Below are positions 1-10,232 of a stretch of 64,000 nucleotides of DNA, piece after piece. Position numbers and translations under genes: made by a program. The notes beneath the pieces were generated by a model. The model saw only the letters and a list, made by a program, of their open reading frames with translations, was not told where the DNA came from and did no database searches. How positions within the stretch are numbered: the stretch's first letter is position 1; every line of letters starts with the position of its first letter. Origin of the DNA: Tanypteryx hageni (lineage: Eukaryota > Arthropoda > Insecta > Odonata > Petaluridae); contig CM054113.1 in assembly GCA_028673005.1 (NCBI GenBank), forward strand, positions 208,249,504-208,313,503, read 5' to 3'.

Positions 1-1
1 A

Positions 2-283
2 GCTAGATTCGTGAAAAAGAATTACGATAAAAAACAGAGCGTTACGTTACTCATTGATGAGTTGAGTTGGCCATCGTTGAAAGATCGTAGATTACAGGCG
101 AGACTTAAACTTCTAGATAAATATAGGTCGGAGATACTCGTAAATGAAATGAAGGATATTATTCGACAACCAACGTATATCGGACGGAGGAATAATGAGG
201 ACAAGATTCGCGAAATAGATAGTAGGACGGAGAGGTATAAGGAGTCCTTTTTCCCTAGGACAATACGTGACCACAATAGATAA
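2..283 (+). pseudogene. LINE reverse transcriptase C-terminal relic (L2/CR1-like)
   Basis: An open frame entering from the left edge encodes about 94 residues that look like the very C-terminal tail of a non-LTR retrotransposon ORF2. It has the usual order: a short basic stretch, then SVTLLIDELSWPSLKDRR, then an RLKLLDKYRSE helix, then the ending SFFPRTIRDHNR. That SFFPRTI ending is common in L2, CR1 and related LINEs. The reverse transcriptase core and endonuclease lie outside the window or are lost, so this is a 5'-truncated or window-cut copy. The frame ends at a stop just after the motif, followed by a short 3' UTR. It has no host function. Clade assignment rests on recognising the tail pattern and is uncertain. 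Confidence 0.65.
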
Positions 284-380
284 CTGTGAATAATAATTAG
301 TTAGGAACTTGGTGCACGGCACCCCCTGCCATCCACTGTCAAGGTGACTTGCAGGGTAATATGTAGATGTAGATGTTGGT
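284..380 (+). repeat. LINE 3' UTR and TGTAGA tail
   Basis: After the stop of the relic comes a short UTR ending near 360-376 in tgtagatgtagatgt. A 6-bp tail repeat of this kind is typical of L2/CR1-type LINEs, so it supports this being a true element 3' end. From about 381 to 575 I see only unassigned AT-rich sequence. Confidence 0.5.
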
Positions 381-575
381 TACTACCTCTGACGCGCCAC
401 TAAAGGATCGCCTGATTTTTATTAAAATTTAAACCAAACAAGAAACATTCAAAATTGTTTTCGATTTCTTTTCAAAAGTAAATGGAGTTGGGGGAAATCT
501 CCCGGGATCAACTACTCATAAGTTGGCAACCCTATCAGGGGCGGTAGCAAGATTGGCCTATAAAGGGAAAATGAA

Positions 576-1228
576 AGATGACGTTTTAAGGTCCCCTGAA
601 CACGTTTTGACTATTTTCTCGATAATGTCCGTGGGTGTGTCTGTGACCGGGAGTTTGTGGGTGCTCAAACTCGAAAACGATTAATCAGATCAAAACGAAA
701 TTTTATATTTGACATTTTTGTTAATGGAAGAAGTGCTGACTAGTTTTTGGTAAACATAGGTCAACCGGAAGTGGGTGTTTATTCATGTCACTTATCCGTT
801 TTTACTTTCTCCATACGTAGTATATGGGAAAGTATTGTTTTAATGAAAAAATTCGATTTCGAGATATCAACGGAAATACACGTTTTGAGGTCCCCTAAAC
901 ACGTTATGACCATTTTTTTCTTTCTCCATATACGTAGTATAGGGGAAAGTATTGTATTCATGAAAAAAATCGACTTCGAGATTTCAACGGAAATACACGT
1001 TTTGAGATCACCTGAACACGTTTTGACCATTTTCTCGAGGTCTGTGTGTGTGCGTGTGTGCGTCTGCGTGTATGTGATAGCTTCTTGTGGATGCTCTAAC
1101 TCAAAAACTATTAATTAGGTCAAAGCGAAATTTTATAATTAACATTTTTATGACAGTCACAAAAATTAATTAGTTTTTGGTAAAAATCGGTCAACCGGAA
1201 GTGGGTGTTTACTCTTGTCACTTATCCG
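576..1228. repeat. Internally repetitive dispersed repeat
   Basis: Several blocks recur in direct orientation. A block around ctgaacacgttttgac occurs near 597, 895 and 1013. A block ctttctccata..cgtagtat occurs near 807 and 921 (period about 115). A block ggtcaaccggaagtgggtg occurs near 761 and 1188 (period about 430). A short TG-rich stretch lies at 1041-1076. No protein is recognisable, and the open frame across it on the + strand is a by-product of the repeats. It is probably a fragment of an unnamed interspersed repeat. 1229-1482 is plain AT-rich sequence. Confidence 0.55.
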
Positions 1229-1482
1229 TGATTTTTAAATATTTGCTTTAATATTTGATAAATGTAAAAATGTAATGGAATAAAAGTTGTAGGAAATTTA
1301 ATTTTTCGCAACCTTTGTTTGAAATATTTTTCCATATAATGCATTTTTTAAGAGATATCTTATATTTTTAGCTGACACCACCACGCCACCTACCGACGAG
1401 TATTGTTAACAATTGATGCTTAGTAAGTAAATAAAAGGTAATAGATCCTTCACCGTATTGATACTTAGTTACGTCTTATTAA

Positions 1483-1681
1483 CGCTCCTTTTTCTTTTCT
1501 TAGTTGTTGGAGCTCTGTGGCTATATCCAATATTAGAAGGCTATGTTTTGAGTTTATTTCTGTTCTTTGTAAAGTCAAAATTTTCTCGCATTTTCTTAAA
1601 ATATTTATTATGTAACCTATTTGGAATTTTTAGAAATATTACAGATATGGAGAAAGTCATGTGCTGGCCACATCAGATTTT
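1483..1681 (+). repeat. Left pseudo-LTR of Penelope-like element
   Basis: This roughly 200-bp block recurs in the same orientation at 2655-2857, on the other side of the GIY-YIG reading frame. Shared stretches include ttatttctgttctttgtaa, ttggaatttttagaaatatt and the ending ggccacatcagatt. Direct repeats flanking the coding part are a known hallmark of Penelope-like elements (pseudo-LTRs). Confidence 0.65.
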
Positions 1682-1688
1682 TCGATGA

Positions 1689-2423
1689 TGTCTGTGTGAT
1701 CTCACTTTGTCTCTGCTGAACAACACACCTACCTTTGCTATTTTCCGTAAACCCACTTACACAGATCAGGTCATTCCCAATCACTCTTCCCATCATTTTT
1801 CTCACAAACACGCTTCTTTTCATTCTATGCTTCACCGCCTTCTTAGTATACCCCTTTCTAAACCCAATTTCCTTATAGAACTTAACACCATTAAACAGAT
1901 CGCTATCAATAATGGCTACAAAACTGGTTTAATCGATAAAATTATCTCTAAAAAACGTTTACTTATCGCCTCCCAAAAAATCGTTTCTTTTCCGACTAAT
2001 CTCACCTCCAAACCTCTTAGTTGGCGCAGACTCCCATTTTTAGAAAACATTTCTTATAAATCGTCCAACCTTTTTCCTAAACTTAAACCTGCTTTCTACT
2101 CCCCAGTTACTTTTTCCAAATTATTCCTTAATGCTAAAGACCCGATACAGTTGTCATTAAGAAGTGGAGTATATAAACTTGCTTGTGGTGATTGCGGAGC
2201 GGTCTACATCGGCCAAACGGTGAGGAGCTTTGACAAGAGGAGTAAGGAGCATAAGCGATACTTCCGTTTAAATAATTTGAATTCTCAATTTGCGAAACAT
2301 CTTTTATACCTCAATCATCATAGTTCCCTCAACCCTAAATTCCTCCACTTTGAAATTAAAGGTCGCAAATTGGATGCTCTTGAACAGCTAGAGATAATTA
2401 TTTGTGAAGATTCCCTTAAATGA
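1689..2423 (+). pseudogene. Penelope-like element: end of RT plus GIY-YIG endonuclease
   Basis: The frame is open from 1689 to 2423 and has no ATG near its start, so it is a 5'-truncated element ORF. The first 90 residues carry FAIFRKPTYTDQ and a following helix with IKQIAINNGY, as in the region after the reverse transcriptase core of Penelope-like elements. The last 80 residues are a GIY-YIG nuclease: SGVYKLACGDCGAVYIGQT, then RSFDKRSKEH, then histidines in the next helix and a C-terminal ALEQLEIII stretch with the usual acidic residue. The CxxC between the G-Y and Y-I-G parts fits the zinc-binding variant found in this group. The core RT domain is missing. Short direct repeats on both sides support a retroelement copy. 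The reading frame itself is intact up to the stop at 2423. Confidence 0.8.
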
Positions 2424-2654
2424 ATACCTTTTCCACAATCATTCTCCTCTATTTAGCTTACCGAATATTTTGTAAATACTTTGTATCAACATTGTTGTCT
2501 TTGGCCCTTTTACCAAGTTTTTGTAACATTATGCTACTATGTTGCTTTCGCTTTCTTTTCCAACCCCTTCCTTTTCCTAACCGTTTATTCAATTACCTTC
2601 CATTCGTTTGTAACCCCTCCTGTATCCCTCCCCCCCTTATTTTACCCTATATAT

Positions 2655-2857
2655 ATGGACGATTTTTTTCTTAATTGTCGGAGCATCGGGCTATATTCAG
2701 TATCAGAAGGCTACAGTTTGAGTTTATTTCTGTTCTTTGTAAGGTCTTTTGAATTTTTCTCGCAGTTACTTCAAATATTTACTATCATTAACCTATTTGG
2801 AATTTTTAGAAATATTGCAGGTATGGAGAAAGTCATGTGGTGGCCACATCAGATTAT
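2655..2857 (+). repeat. Right pseudo-LTR of Penelope-like element
   Basis: Second copy of the 1483-1681 block, diverged by scattered substitutions and small indels. It closes the element on the right. 2424-2654 between stop and repeat is pyrimidine-rich 3' UTR-like sequence. Confidence 0.65.
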
Positions 2858-3198
2858 TTTAAGTAATATGTACTTATCTTTCATATTTTATTGATTCATG
2901 TTATATTTTTCACGTGCACCTTTATATTCAAAATGATTTAAATTCCTCTTTAATGCTGTGGAAGTTTTAAACTAGAGGTCTGATCAAGATTTGGAAAATG
3001 TGTAATTCTTGAAGATGTTAACTTACCAACTAACTTACGAGCCTAACGTCATGATTTGCTTAATCTCTTGCTAAAAATATTCTTCTTAATGCCCATTTTT
3101 GCTGCTATTACTTACCATAAAGCGTTTTTAATGTGGAAAAACATTGTTTTTAGTAATTATGAAAAAATTATTTAATAATAAGAAACGATTTATTATTA
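2858..3198. other. AT-rich spacer
   Basis: No coding potential, repeat or motif recognised. Confidence 0.5.
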
Positions 3199-3203
3199 AT
3201 ATT

Positions 3204-4174
3204 AAGGTGGCTTGAGGCAAGTGCGTTTCTGGGGCAAGTGCGATCCCTGTCTATATCTTGGTTATTCAGCTGATACTAGTGTTGCAGTCTGTTGGAGAAA
3301 TAAAATAGGTTGTGTTACATCTATAAATCACTAGAAGGGGTTACTGTTGTCATTTCCGGTGACACAAAGAAGTAATTTTGAGAGTGGGTTCGTAACAACA
3401 CGTGGTTATAGTTAACGTGACTGTTTTCAACCAACTATATCAGTGTTACTTTTTCTTGCACATTAACCATTTTGGGTGAGTACACATTACTATTCTTGCT
3501 CTTTCTTCGTAGTTCTTCAGATTTATCATGTTAGTGAGTTAAAAAATATTGTGAGGGGTTGCGCTCTTGTCCCTTAAAATATCAGGTCTGGGGCAAGTGC
3601 GTAACAGCCTTGTGGGGCAAGAGCTTTCTTAGGTACGCACTTCCCGGCAAGAGCTTTCTTAGGTACGCACTTCCCCCTGATAGTTGCACAATTTGGTTGA
3701 GCCATATTTTACTCTATTACAGTTACTATGACAACAGAAAGCTTGATTATTGTGATTTTTACAGTTTATTAATCACACGTTACATTTATTTCATCGTTCT
3801 ATACATGGTAATTGATATCATGTGAACGAGTTAAAAAAAAATTAACTCGAAGAGTGGAGTTTGTAATTTAAGGTTACCTCTATACGATCTTGCCCCATAT
3901 GTCACGTTTAATGCTTGGCATAGAAGAGTAGGGGCCTGGTTCGCACTTGCCCCCTCTTGTGGGGTAAGTGCGTACCCTTGACGTTTTAATAATGTTTTGT
4001 TTTTAAAATCAGTTCATATTGTTAAAAGAAAAGGCTAATGTGATAAAATGACTTGGCACTAATTGGAGAATAAAGCATAAAAGTTCCGGCTTTCAATTAC
4101 AAAGATAACAGTTCTAGCACCCTTCCAAAGTTCACCTTAAACATTTAGGGGGCGCACTTGCCCCAACTCACCTT
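3204..4174. mobile_element. 971-bp non-autonomous DNA element with GGGGCAAGTGCG motifs
   Basis: The ends are inverted repeats: aaggtggcttgaggcaagtg on the left, and on the right cgcacttgccccaactcacc followed by tt. They are flanked by a 5-bp direct repeat atatt at 3199-3203 and 4175-4179. The core motif ggggcaagtgcg or its complement recurs inside, near 3232, 3592, 3945 and 3960, in both orientations. A 30-bp unit is perfectly doubled at 3616-3645 and 3646-3675. No transposase frame is present; the short open frame at 3559-3825 overlaps the repeats and looks fortuitous. The superfamily is not clear to me. Confidence 0.65.
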
Positions 4175-4261
4175 ATATTTAAGTAGTACCGGTACTTATA
4201 GACGTCATAGTGTAATTACTATTAAAAATAACTTTCATCTATTAGATTTTTAGTATCATTT

Positions 4262-4330
4262 AGATTGGAGTAGGGTGCCAAAGAAAGTTTGCCTAGGGCG
4301 CCAAACTGCCTTGCGCCGGCCCTGCATAGG
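4262..4330. mobile_element. Possible DNA transposon end (cagggccggcgc type)
   Basis: Read on the minus strand, the segment begins cagggccggcgcaaggcag and runs into ggcgccctaggcaaac. Starts of the form CAGGG..GGC are common at ends of hAT-like elements. The partner end was not found, so this is a solo remnant. Confidence 0.3.
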
Positions 4331-4389
4331 CATATTATTTGGAATTCAAGTAATTTTTCGGGGGGAAATGCAGACTCTGATTGCAATCT

Positions 4390-6360
4390 AGTGGTCATAA
4401 GGTCTTGTTTAAAATTTAAAAATTAGCAAAAGGGAATCGATCACCGAAATGGTATTTAGAAGTGCTCAAGGGAAGAAAAAGGAAAGATTGTCACGAGGCT
4501 GTTGGGCAAGCTTTAGAAGATTCTGGTAGGCATACGACTGTTAGGCCAACTGGTGCGTTAGGATATAATGTATCATAGAAAGTGCAAATAAAACCATACG
4601 AAAGATACTCTCAAGGTACATAAAGAAGCACTGTGTTAAAAGAGATATGATTAAAAAGATGAAGATGTGAGAAAGTGGAAGCACATCAATACAGAATATA
4701 GAAGAAGAATGTACCGAGAATTAAACGATAAGATAAGGAGGAAAACCATACAAGCGAGAGAGTTGTGGTGCAAAGGACAATGTGAGGACATGGTGGAGCT
4801 GCGGAAAGGCGAAATAGACTTGCTTTATGAAAAAGTGTAGGAGTTAACGGGAAGCAAGAAGAGAAATACGTTGACCGCAACTAAAGACACAAATGGAAAA
4901 TTATTATCTGAACCGGGAGATGTGAGGAAAAGATGGAAATAGTATATTGAAGAATTGTATGCAAAATATTTCAAGCCAGAATCTATTGACATCGAGAGGG
5001 TTTAATATGTAGACTGTGGCAGTGTTGGCCTAGGAATATTGCACAGTGAGATCGAGAAGGCTCTTAGATAGATGAAGTCAAAGAAAACAGTAGGAGTCGA
5101 TGACCTCCTAGAAGGTATAAATGCTAGAGAAATTAGGAAAAGAGGGGAAAGATAGTTTTTGCAAATTTTGTCGCAAAATATATAAATATGGAGTTGCCAA
5201 AGGAGAATATCAATTCTGATTCCTTTGAAGAAGAATAAGAAGGCAAGCTTACAGAACAGTCAGTTAATTTCACATGCAGCAAAGGTTATTCTCAGGATTT
5301 TAAGCGGGAGGGCTTGGCATTGGAGATGCCATAGGGGTGTTGAAAACTAGTTGAAAGGAACATTGAATACAACCAGGATGTGTTTTTCTGCTTTGTAGAT
5401 TTCGAAAAGGCCTTTGGTGGAGATTTATGCCCTAAGCTAACGGAGGTGTTGAGGAAAATAGGAGTAAATTGGAGCGATAGATATTTTATCAGAAATCGGC
5501 ATATGAACGTGACTGCACAGGTAAGGGTCGCAGAGGAAGAATCAGATAGGGTAACGATAGGAAGAGGCGTAGCATAAGGCTGACTACTCCGTTCGGTACC
5601 ATAAAACATTAATGCCGAGTAAATGATAAGAGAAGCATGCGAAGAGAGAAACAAGCGTAAAAGTTGGAGGTAGCCCAGAAAAATCAATAAGATTTGAAGA
5701 TTACAAAGCATTAGTGAGAAATTCGAAAAAAGGCTTGTAGATTCTATTCATCTCCTTAAACGAAAGTGTAAAGGTATTCGGAATGAAAATTAATAAGAAA
5801 AAACTAAAGTCATGAGATTTGCCAAAAGAGGGAAATAAGAGGCTAATGTTACAGAGGATGGGGAAAGGCTGGAACAGGTGCAGTGTTTTACTTATTTAGG
5901 TAGTATTCTGACTCAGGATGGAAGAATTACAAAGGCGATCAGGACAAGAACTTCAAGAGCGAAGAAGGCAGTTATGAGATGGCGACAGTTGTTGATATGA
6001 AGTTTGAAAACTTTGATATGGAGTGCATCATTATATGGGTGTCAGGCGTGGACAATGGGAAAATCAGATTTAAGCAGATAAGATGCGTTTGAGATGTGGG
6101 TATGACCCGGACCGTAGATAATTAGTTGGAATGAGAAAAAGGCAAATGAGGAAGTTTTCAACACAGTAGGCGAAGCTATAAGCTTAATTAGTGCCATATA
6201 GGAAAGATGTAATAAATAGGTGTATCAAATTTTGAGGCGAATGTCAACTAAAAGAAATCATAGGAGAAAGAAAGGAAGGCGGGTAGGAAGAGAAAAGGAA
6301 TATTAGATGTCTTAAACATACCGACCGATATAAAGAATAAGGTGATGGATCAGGAGACAT
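4390..6360 (+). mobile_element. Decayed RTE-like LINE
   Basis: The three frames read in pieces as a LINE polyprotein with many stops and frameshifts. Near 4690-4960 there is a charged pre-RT region (YRRRMYRELNDKIRRK, later a KKRNTLTATKDTNGKLL-like piece). At 5380-5577 an uninterrupted stretch reads FCFVDFEKAFGGD, then LRKIGVNWSDR and IGRGVA. This matches the first conserved RT blocks of RTE/BovB-like elements, although the usual FDRV is altered. Near 5860-5985 a late RT motif reads GERLEQVQCFTYLGSILTQD. The catalytic YADD block is not recognisable. The copy is dead. The exact ends are not defined; 6230-6360 may still be its tail. Confidence 0.7.
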
Positions 6361-9210
6361 GTATAAATTTAATTAATATCATATAAAACTTGACAGGAAA
6401 TTAATGCCGCCGATTTTGATCCAAAGTTTGCTGCTGGTTTAATTTACCGTGTAATACATTTTTAACATACATTTACGGGTAAATAGTTATGATAACATTA
6501 ATTGTTTATTTGCGTAACAATAGCGAACACAGATCTAGGGCTAATAATTGTGATCATTCGTACACCAAAAAGCTCACGCGTGGATCCAAACTCACGACGG
6601 AGGCAGATATGCCACTCACCGGCTACCGAGGCCAAGAAAAAAAGCACTACCGCATTCCGGCGTCCTCCTTCCTCTCTAGCCACAGTCAGTGTGACGAATC
6701 TCAAACGGGAGCGTGTTTTAACCGTAAATAATATGACTAAGCATCCAGAGACGGATCCTCGTTGAATTCTCAAGAGAAATTCGAAATATTTGCCATATCA
6801 TTAATCACATTACACCAGGTAGGATGCTCTGAGTCATCGCTTCATCTTCCACCTTTTCCTGGAATGTTCTCAAATTTCTGAGAAAGTTTTCGTGAAGCAT
6901 GAAATTAAAATTCATCGAAAAGAACGAGGGAATATTTTTAATCGGGTGATTTAAGTTGACAAATAAGAAAAAGCAAATCGTTTAAAGAACACGGATCGAA
7001 AGTTTAAAAAATTCTATTTATTCTATAAGGATTTCAAATTCAGTGACTGACATGACATCCTATAGCAAAATTTAAAAATGGTTTGATATAAAAATATCCT
7101 TTAAATTTCAAATAGTTACAATTTTTTTCGGAATTTTACGCTCAAATAATGCTTTATCTTTGCATCGACCTCGATTACCGTTTCCAAAATTATTATGCTT
7201 AAATGGGGAGAATTTGTTATAATTTTATTTTTTTAATTGCGCTTACGCAATGGTCCACCGAAAGAATTTTGCAAAAGCGCCGTTTTCAGTCAAACTTTGT
7301 CAAAGATCGCTGATGCGTACAAATTCGTGAAAATTGATATAAAATGGAATAATGAATACACGACACCCACTTTAATTCTATCAAAATCCGCGTTTAAGTA
7401 ATAGGCGACGGAAGTATAACAGTTAATTTCATCAATGACAAGATTTAAGTTAGAAAACTCAAATTCCAGCTAATACGCTGTTACTTTTTCCAAGATGCGG
7501 CGAAGATTTCCATTGGAGTGATTTTCCTTCCGAGATATCTAGAAAGGAAAAAAAAACAAAGGAAGTGGACAGTGATTTCACGATCGTAATTCTTAATGTG
7601 TTTAGAGCCTATTTTCATTTTACGATCGTCTTTATCACTATATTCCGTAATTTCAACTGTTTAAGATAAGCGGCTCTAAACCCACTGCTGATAACAAGTG
7701 AAAACGCTGTGGGAGGACTTCAGAAGCAAAAAAAAACAGCCCATACAAAAGATTAGTTTTTAAGTTCCTTTCTAATCGCTTCTCCGAAGGATGTTATTGG
7801 CGAGGCAGTCGTAAAGTGGAAAAAAGGAAAACCAAATAAAAAGGCTGGAGGGAGTGAGGAGAAGAGCGGAGCGAGTCTAGTGATAAGAGCAGGAAGAAGG
7901 ATGAGGAGGAGGAGGGGAGAGAGGGAGCGGCGATGGAGAAGGGGAGTGGAGTGGAGGATGAAAATGCGGGGTCAAAAGCGCACGTCTATAAAGCGGCTAT
8001 TAAAAGTAATCGCTCTTGTTTTAATGCCGAGATGAACCCATCCTGACCTTCTGTTGAGCATAATTTTACCCATCGGACCCGTGCCCGTAAATGCTTCGTT
8101 TTTTTTTATTTAAAAAATAATTTATGAAACCCGAGATTAGGCGCCATTAAGACTTTAACGGAACGATTGCAAAAGGGTCAAGGTGTCAGCCGCTGCTAAA
8201 TTGTTAACTTGTGTTACCAAAGGTGATATGCATCGCTGCTGAATCTGAAGGATTAATTTTGATCAGATGGTTTAATTGAGGCTGTCGAGTTCCTTTGGAT
8301 ATGTGTCGCATTGGAGGACGCAAAGTTTGAAAATGAAACCGGAACAAATCTACAAATGCAGTAGGAGAGCTGTTTTCCTTAAGCCCCTTTTGAGAATGAA
8401 GAAGGATGGATTAATTGATATTTTTTGTAAGAGAGAATATCGACAAATGTAGGTCGTGTTAAACTTAATTCGTAGTTATGGGAAAATGTAAGCTATAGAC
8501 TTTTAAAAACTAAGATTATGAAAAAATTTTTCATCGCTACCTTGAACAAGATTGATTAACTGCTACGGGAGTAGTTATTGTGGCCACTATTGCATATTCA
8601 TAAAAAATCAAAAATATAATGATATTATCTCCTTAAGTCTGTTTATCTTTTTAAAAACGAAAGTCCTTTTTCGTCGAAACATACGAATCAGTCGTTTATT
8701 TTATTTGGGAGCTAATTTACCAACTACACCTCCAGTTTGATGTACACGCGCTGTTCTACACGTAGAACCTAAAATACTTTTTTGAAATGGTGAGAAATTT
8801 CAAATTTTATAAAATATTCAGTCTACAATGCTTTACTAAATTAGTCGGACGGCTATCAAACGAGCAATAGCATAAAATAAAATTGATGCCTGAAAAAGAG
8901 CAGCAGATCAGAAAAAATCTAGGCAGAAGAGATGAATACGTTGGCAAATAAATCGGAAAATAAAATCAACATTAATGTAGAATACGTACATTTGAGTGCA
9001 CAGATGTATTTGTTAAAAGAAGGAAAATTGTATATTTAAACAGATAAATCGTAAATATATAAAGTTGCGTTGCTCCTTCTTTTAATATAATGCAGTTCCA
9101 CTGTTACTCCTTCGCTAGTGAATGAATTCTTATGTTTTGGCACAGGCCAAATTTGAAGCGAATTTAAGAACTCATGATGAAAAGAACTGATGGAAATAAA
9201 AAAACATCAG
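6361..9210. other. Non-coding region without recognised genes
   Basis: Mostly AT-rich unique sequence. 6530-6770 has higher GC, so several overlapping short open frames appear there, but none has a recognisable domain. A purine-rich tract (gaggagg, gggagag runs) lies at about 7845-7965. No repeats with clear ends were found. Confidence 0.4.
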
Positions 9211-9344
9211 TATGATTAGTATTATATACGCATTATTAAGCAGTTCATATTTTTTCCCACAAAATCACAACTTTGCTTTTCAAATACTTATATTTTTATT
9301 GTTACCCGTATTTACATTGCTAATGTTTTATGTATTATTATATA

Positions 9345-9412
9345 TGTTTCATGACGAGGGGTTAGGTGGAAGATGGGAATTCTTAGTTTCAATCTCGCCT
9401 CAATCAATCCCC
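9345..9412 (+). repeat. Upstream LINE 3' end, first of two stacked copies
   Basis: The stretch from ggttaggtggaag to caatctcgcct resembles the 3' end of the LINE at 10156-10200 (ggttaggtggaag..cctcaacctcgcc). It therefore appears to be the 3' terminus of a separate, almost wholly truncated copy in the same orientation. Confidence 0.5.
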
Positions 9413-9439
9413 TCCCTCCCTCCTCAAAAAACTTTAAAT

Positions 9440-10232
9440 TCCTACGTAAGATTTATTTTCAACCTTAAAAAATCAGATCATACATCTGACTATTACAAAA
9501 AGATGTCATGGCTTAATCTCGATTCCCGCAGGAAACTCCATATACTTATTATACTATTTCGGCTACTGTCTTCAAACTCTCCCTCTTATCATTCGTCGAA
9601 CTATTGCTTTCTCTCTTCCCTACGCGAAAAAAACACCCGTAACTCAAGAACGCTAAATATTCCAACTCATAGAACAAAAATTTTCAGTAATTCATTTCAT
9701 GTAGCGTCCTGCAGACTTTGGAATGAATTACCCGTAAAGACAACAAAGCTAAAGTCACTGGAAGGCTTCCGCAACTCCTGCTTTCTACATTTGATGAACA
9801 AGTGCTAAACTGAATGATGTAATCCTACACACACTTCACTTTCTGCCAGATATATCCACTCCAACATGGAATCATTGTATTGTACGCAGCCTCTGGTATT
9901 TTACATTCTCCGACGCTGAAGTCTATCTAGTGTGGTTTTAAAAATATATTTTTAAGTGTTATTTTTTTTAATTTTTTAATTTAATTTAATTTTTTATATT
10001 TCTGTTAAATTTTCTCCTTTCTTTTTCATCCTTTATTTGTAAAGCAAGCATTTATATGTATATGTATATTTCTCTCGTGGTAACCAATTTTTGTGAACTA
10101 TGATTGTCAATTTTAAAAAATTGTTAAATATGTAAATCCTGGTGTAACCAAATTGTAATGGTTAGGTGGAAGGGGGGGCTACTTAGCCTCAACCTCGCCA
10201 ATAAAGACATTTTTCTTTCTTTCTTTCTTTCC
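9440..10232 (+). mobile_element. 5'-truncated LINE with RT C-terminus and CTTT tail
   Basis: The open frame 9212-9808 ends in a LINE ORF2 tail. It has MSWLNLDSRRKLHILIILF, then a proline/serine-rich loop, then NIPTHRTKIFSNSFHVAS and CRLWNELPVKT, followed by a short helix to the stop. The order (WLxLxxRR, then a P..RT..F..SF block, then LWNELP) is that of Jockey/CR1/R1-type non-LTR elements. The 3' UTR runs to ccaataaagacatttttc followed by several ctttctttc units at about 10210-10232, a typical LINE tail. The part before 9440 seems to belong to the upstream copy. The RT core is missing, so the copy is dead. Confidence 0.7.

Noticed and set aside
1483..2857. Hammerhead ribozyme in the first Penelope-like element
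   Set aside because: ctgatg occurs on the minus strand at the repeat end, but the required CUGANGA/GAAA order and pairing are absent.
6489..6773. Three overlapping open frames of 80-91 codons on both strands
   Set aside because: No recognisable motif, no splice or start context, and openness on both strands fits local base composition.
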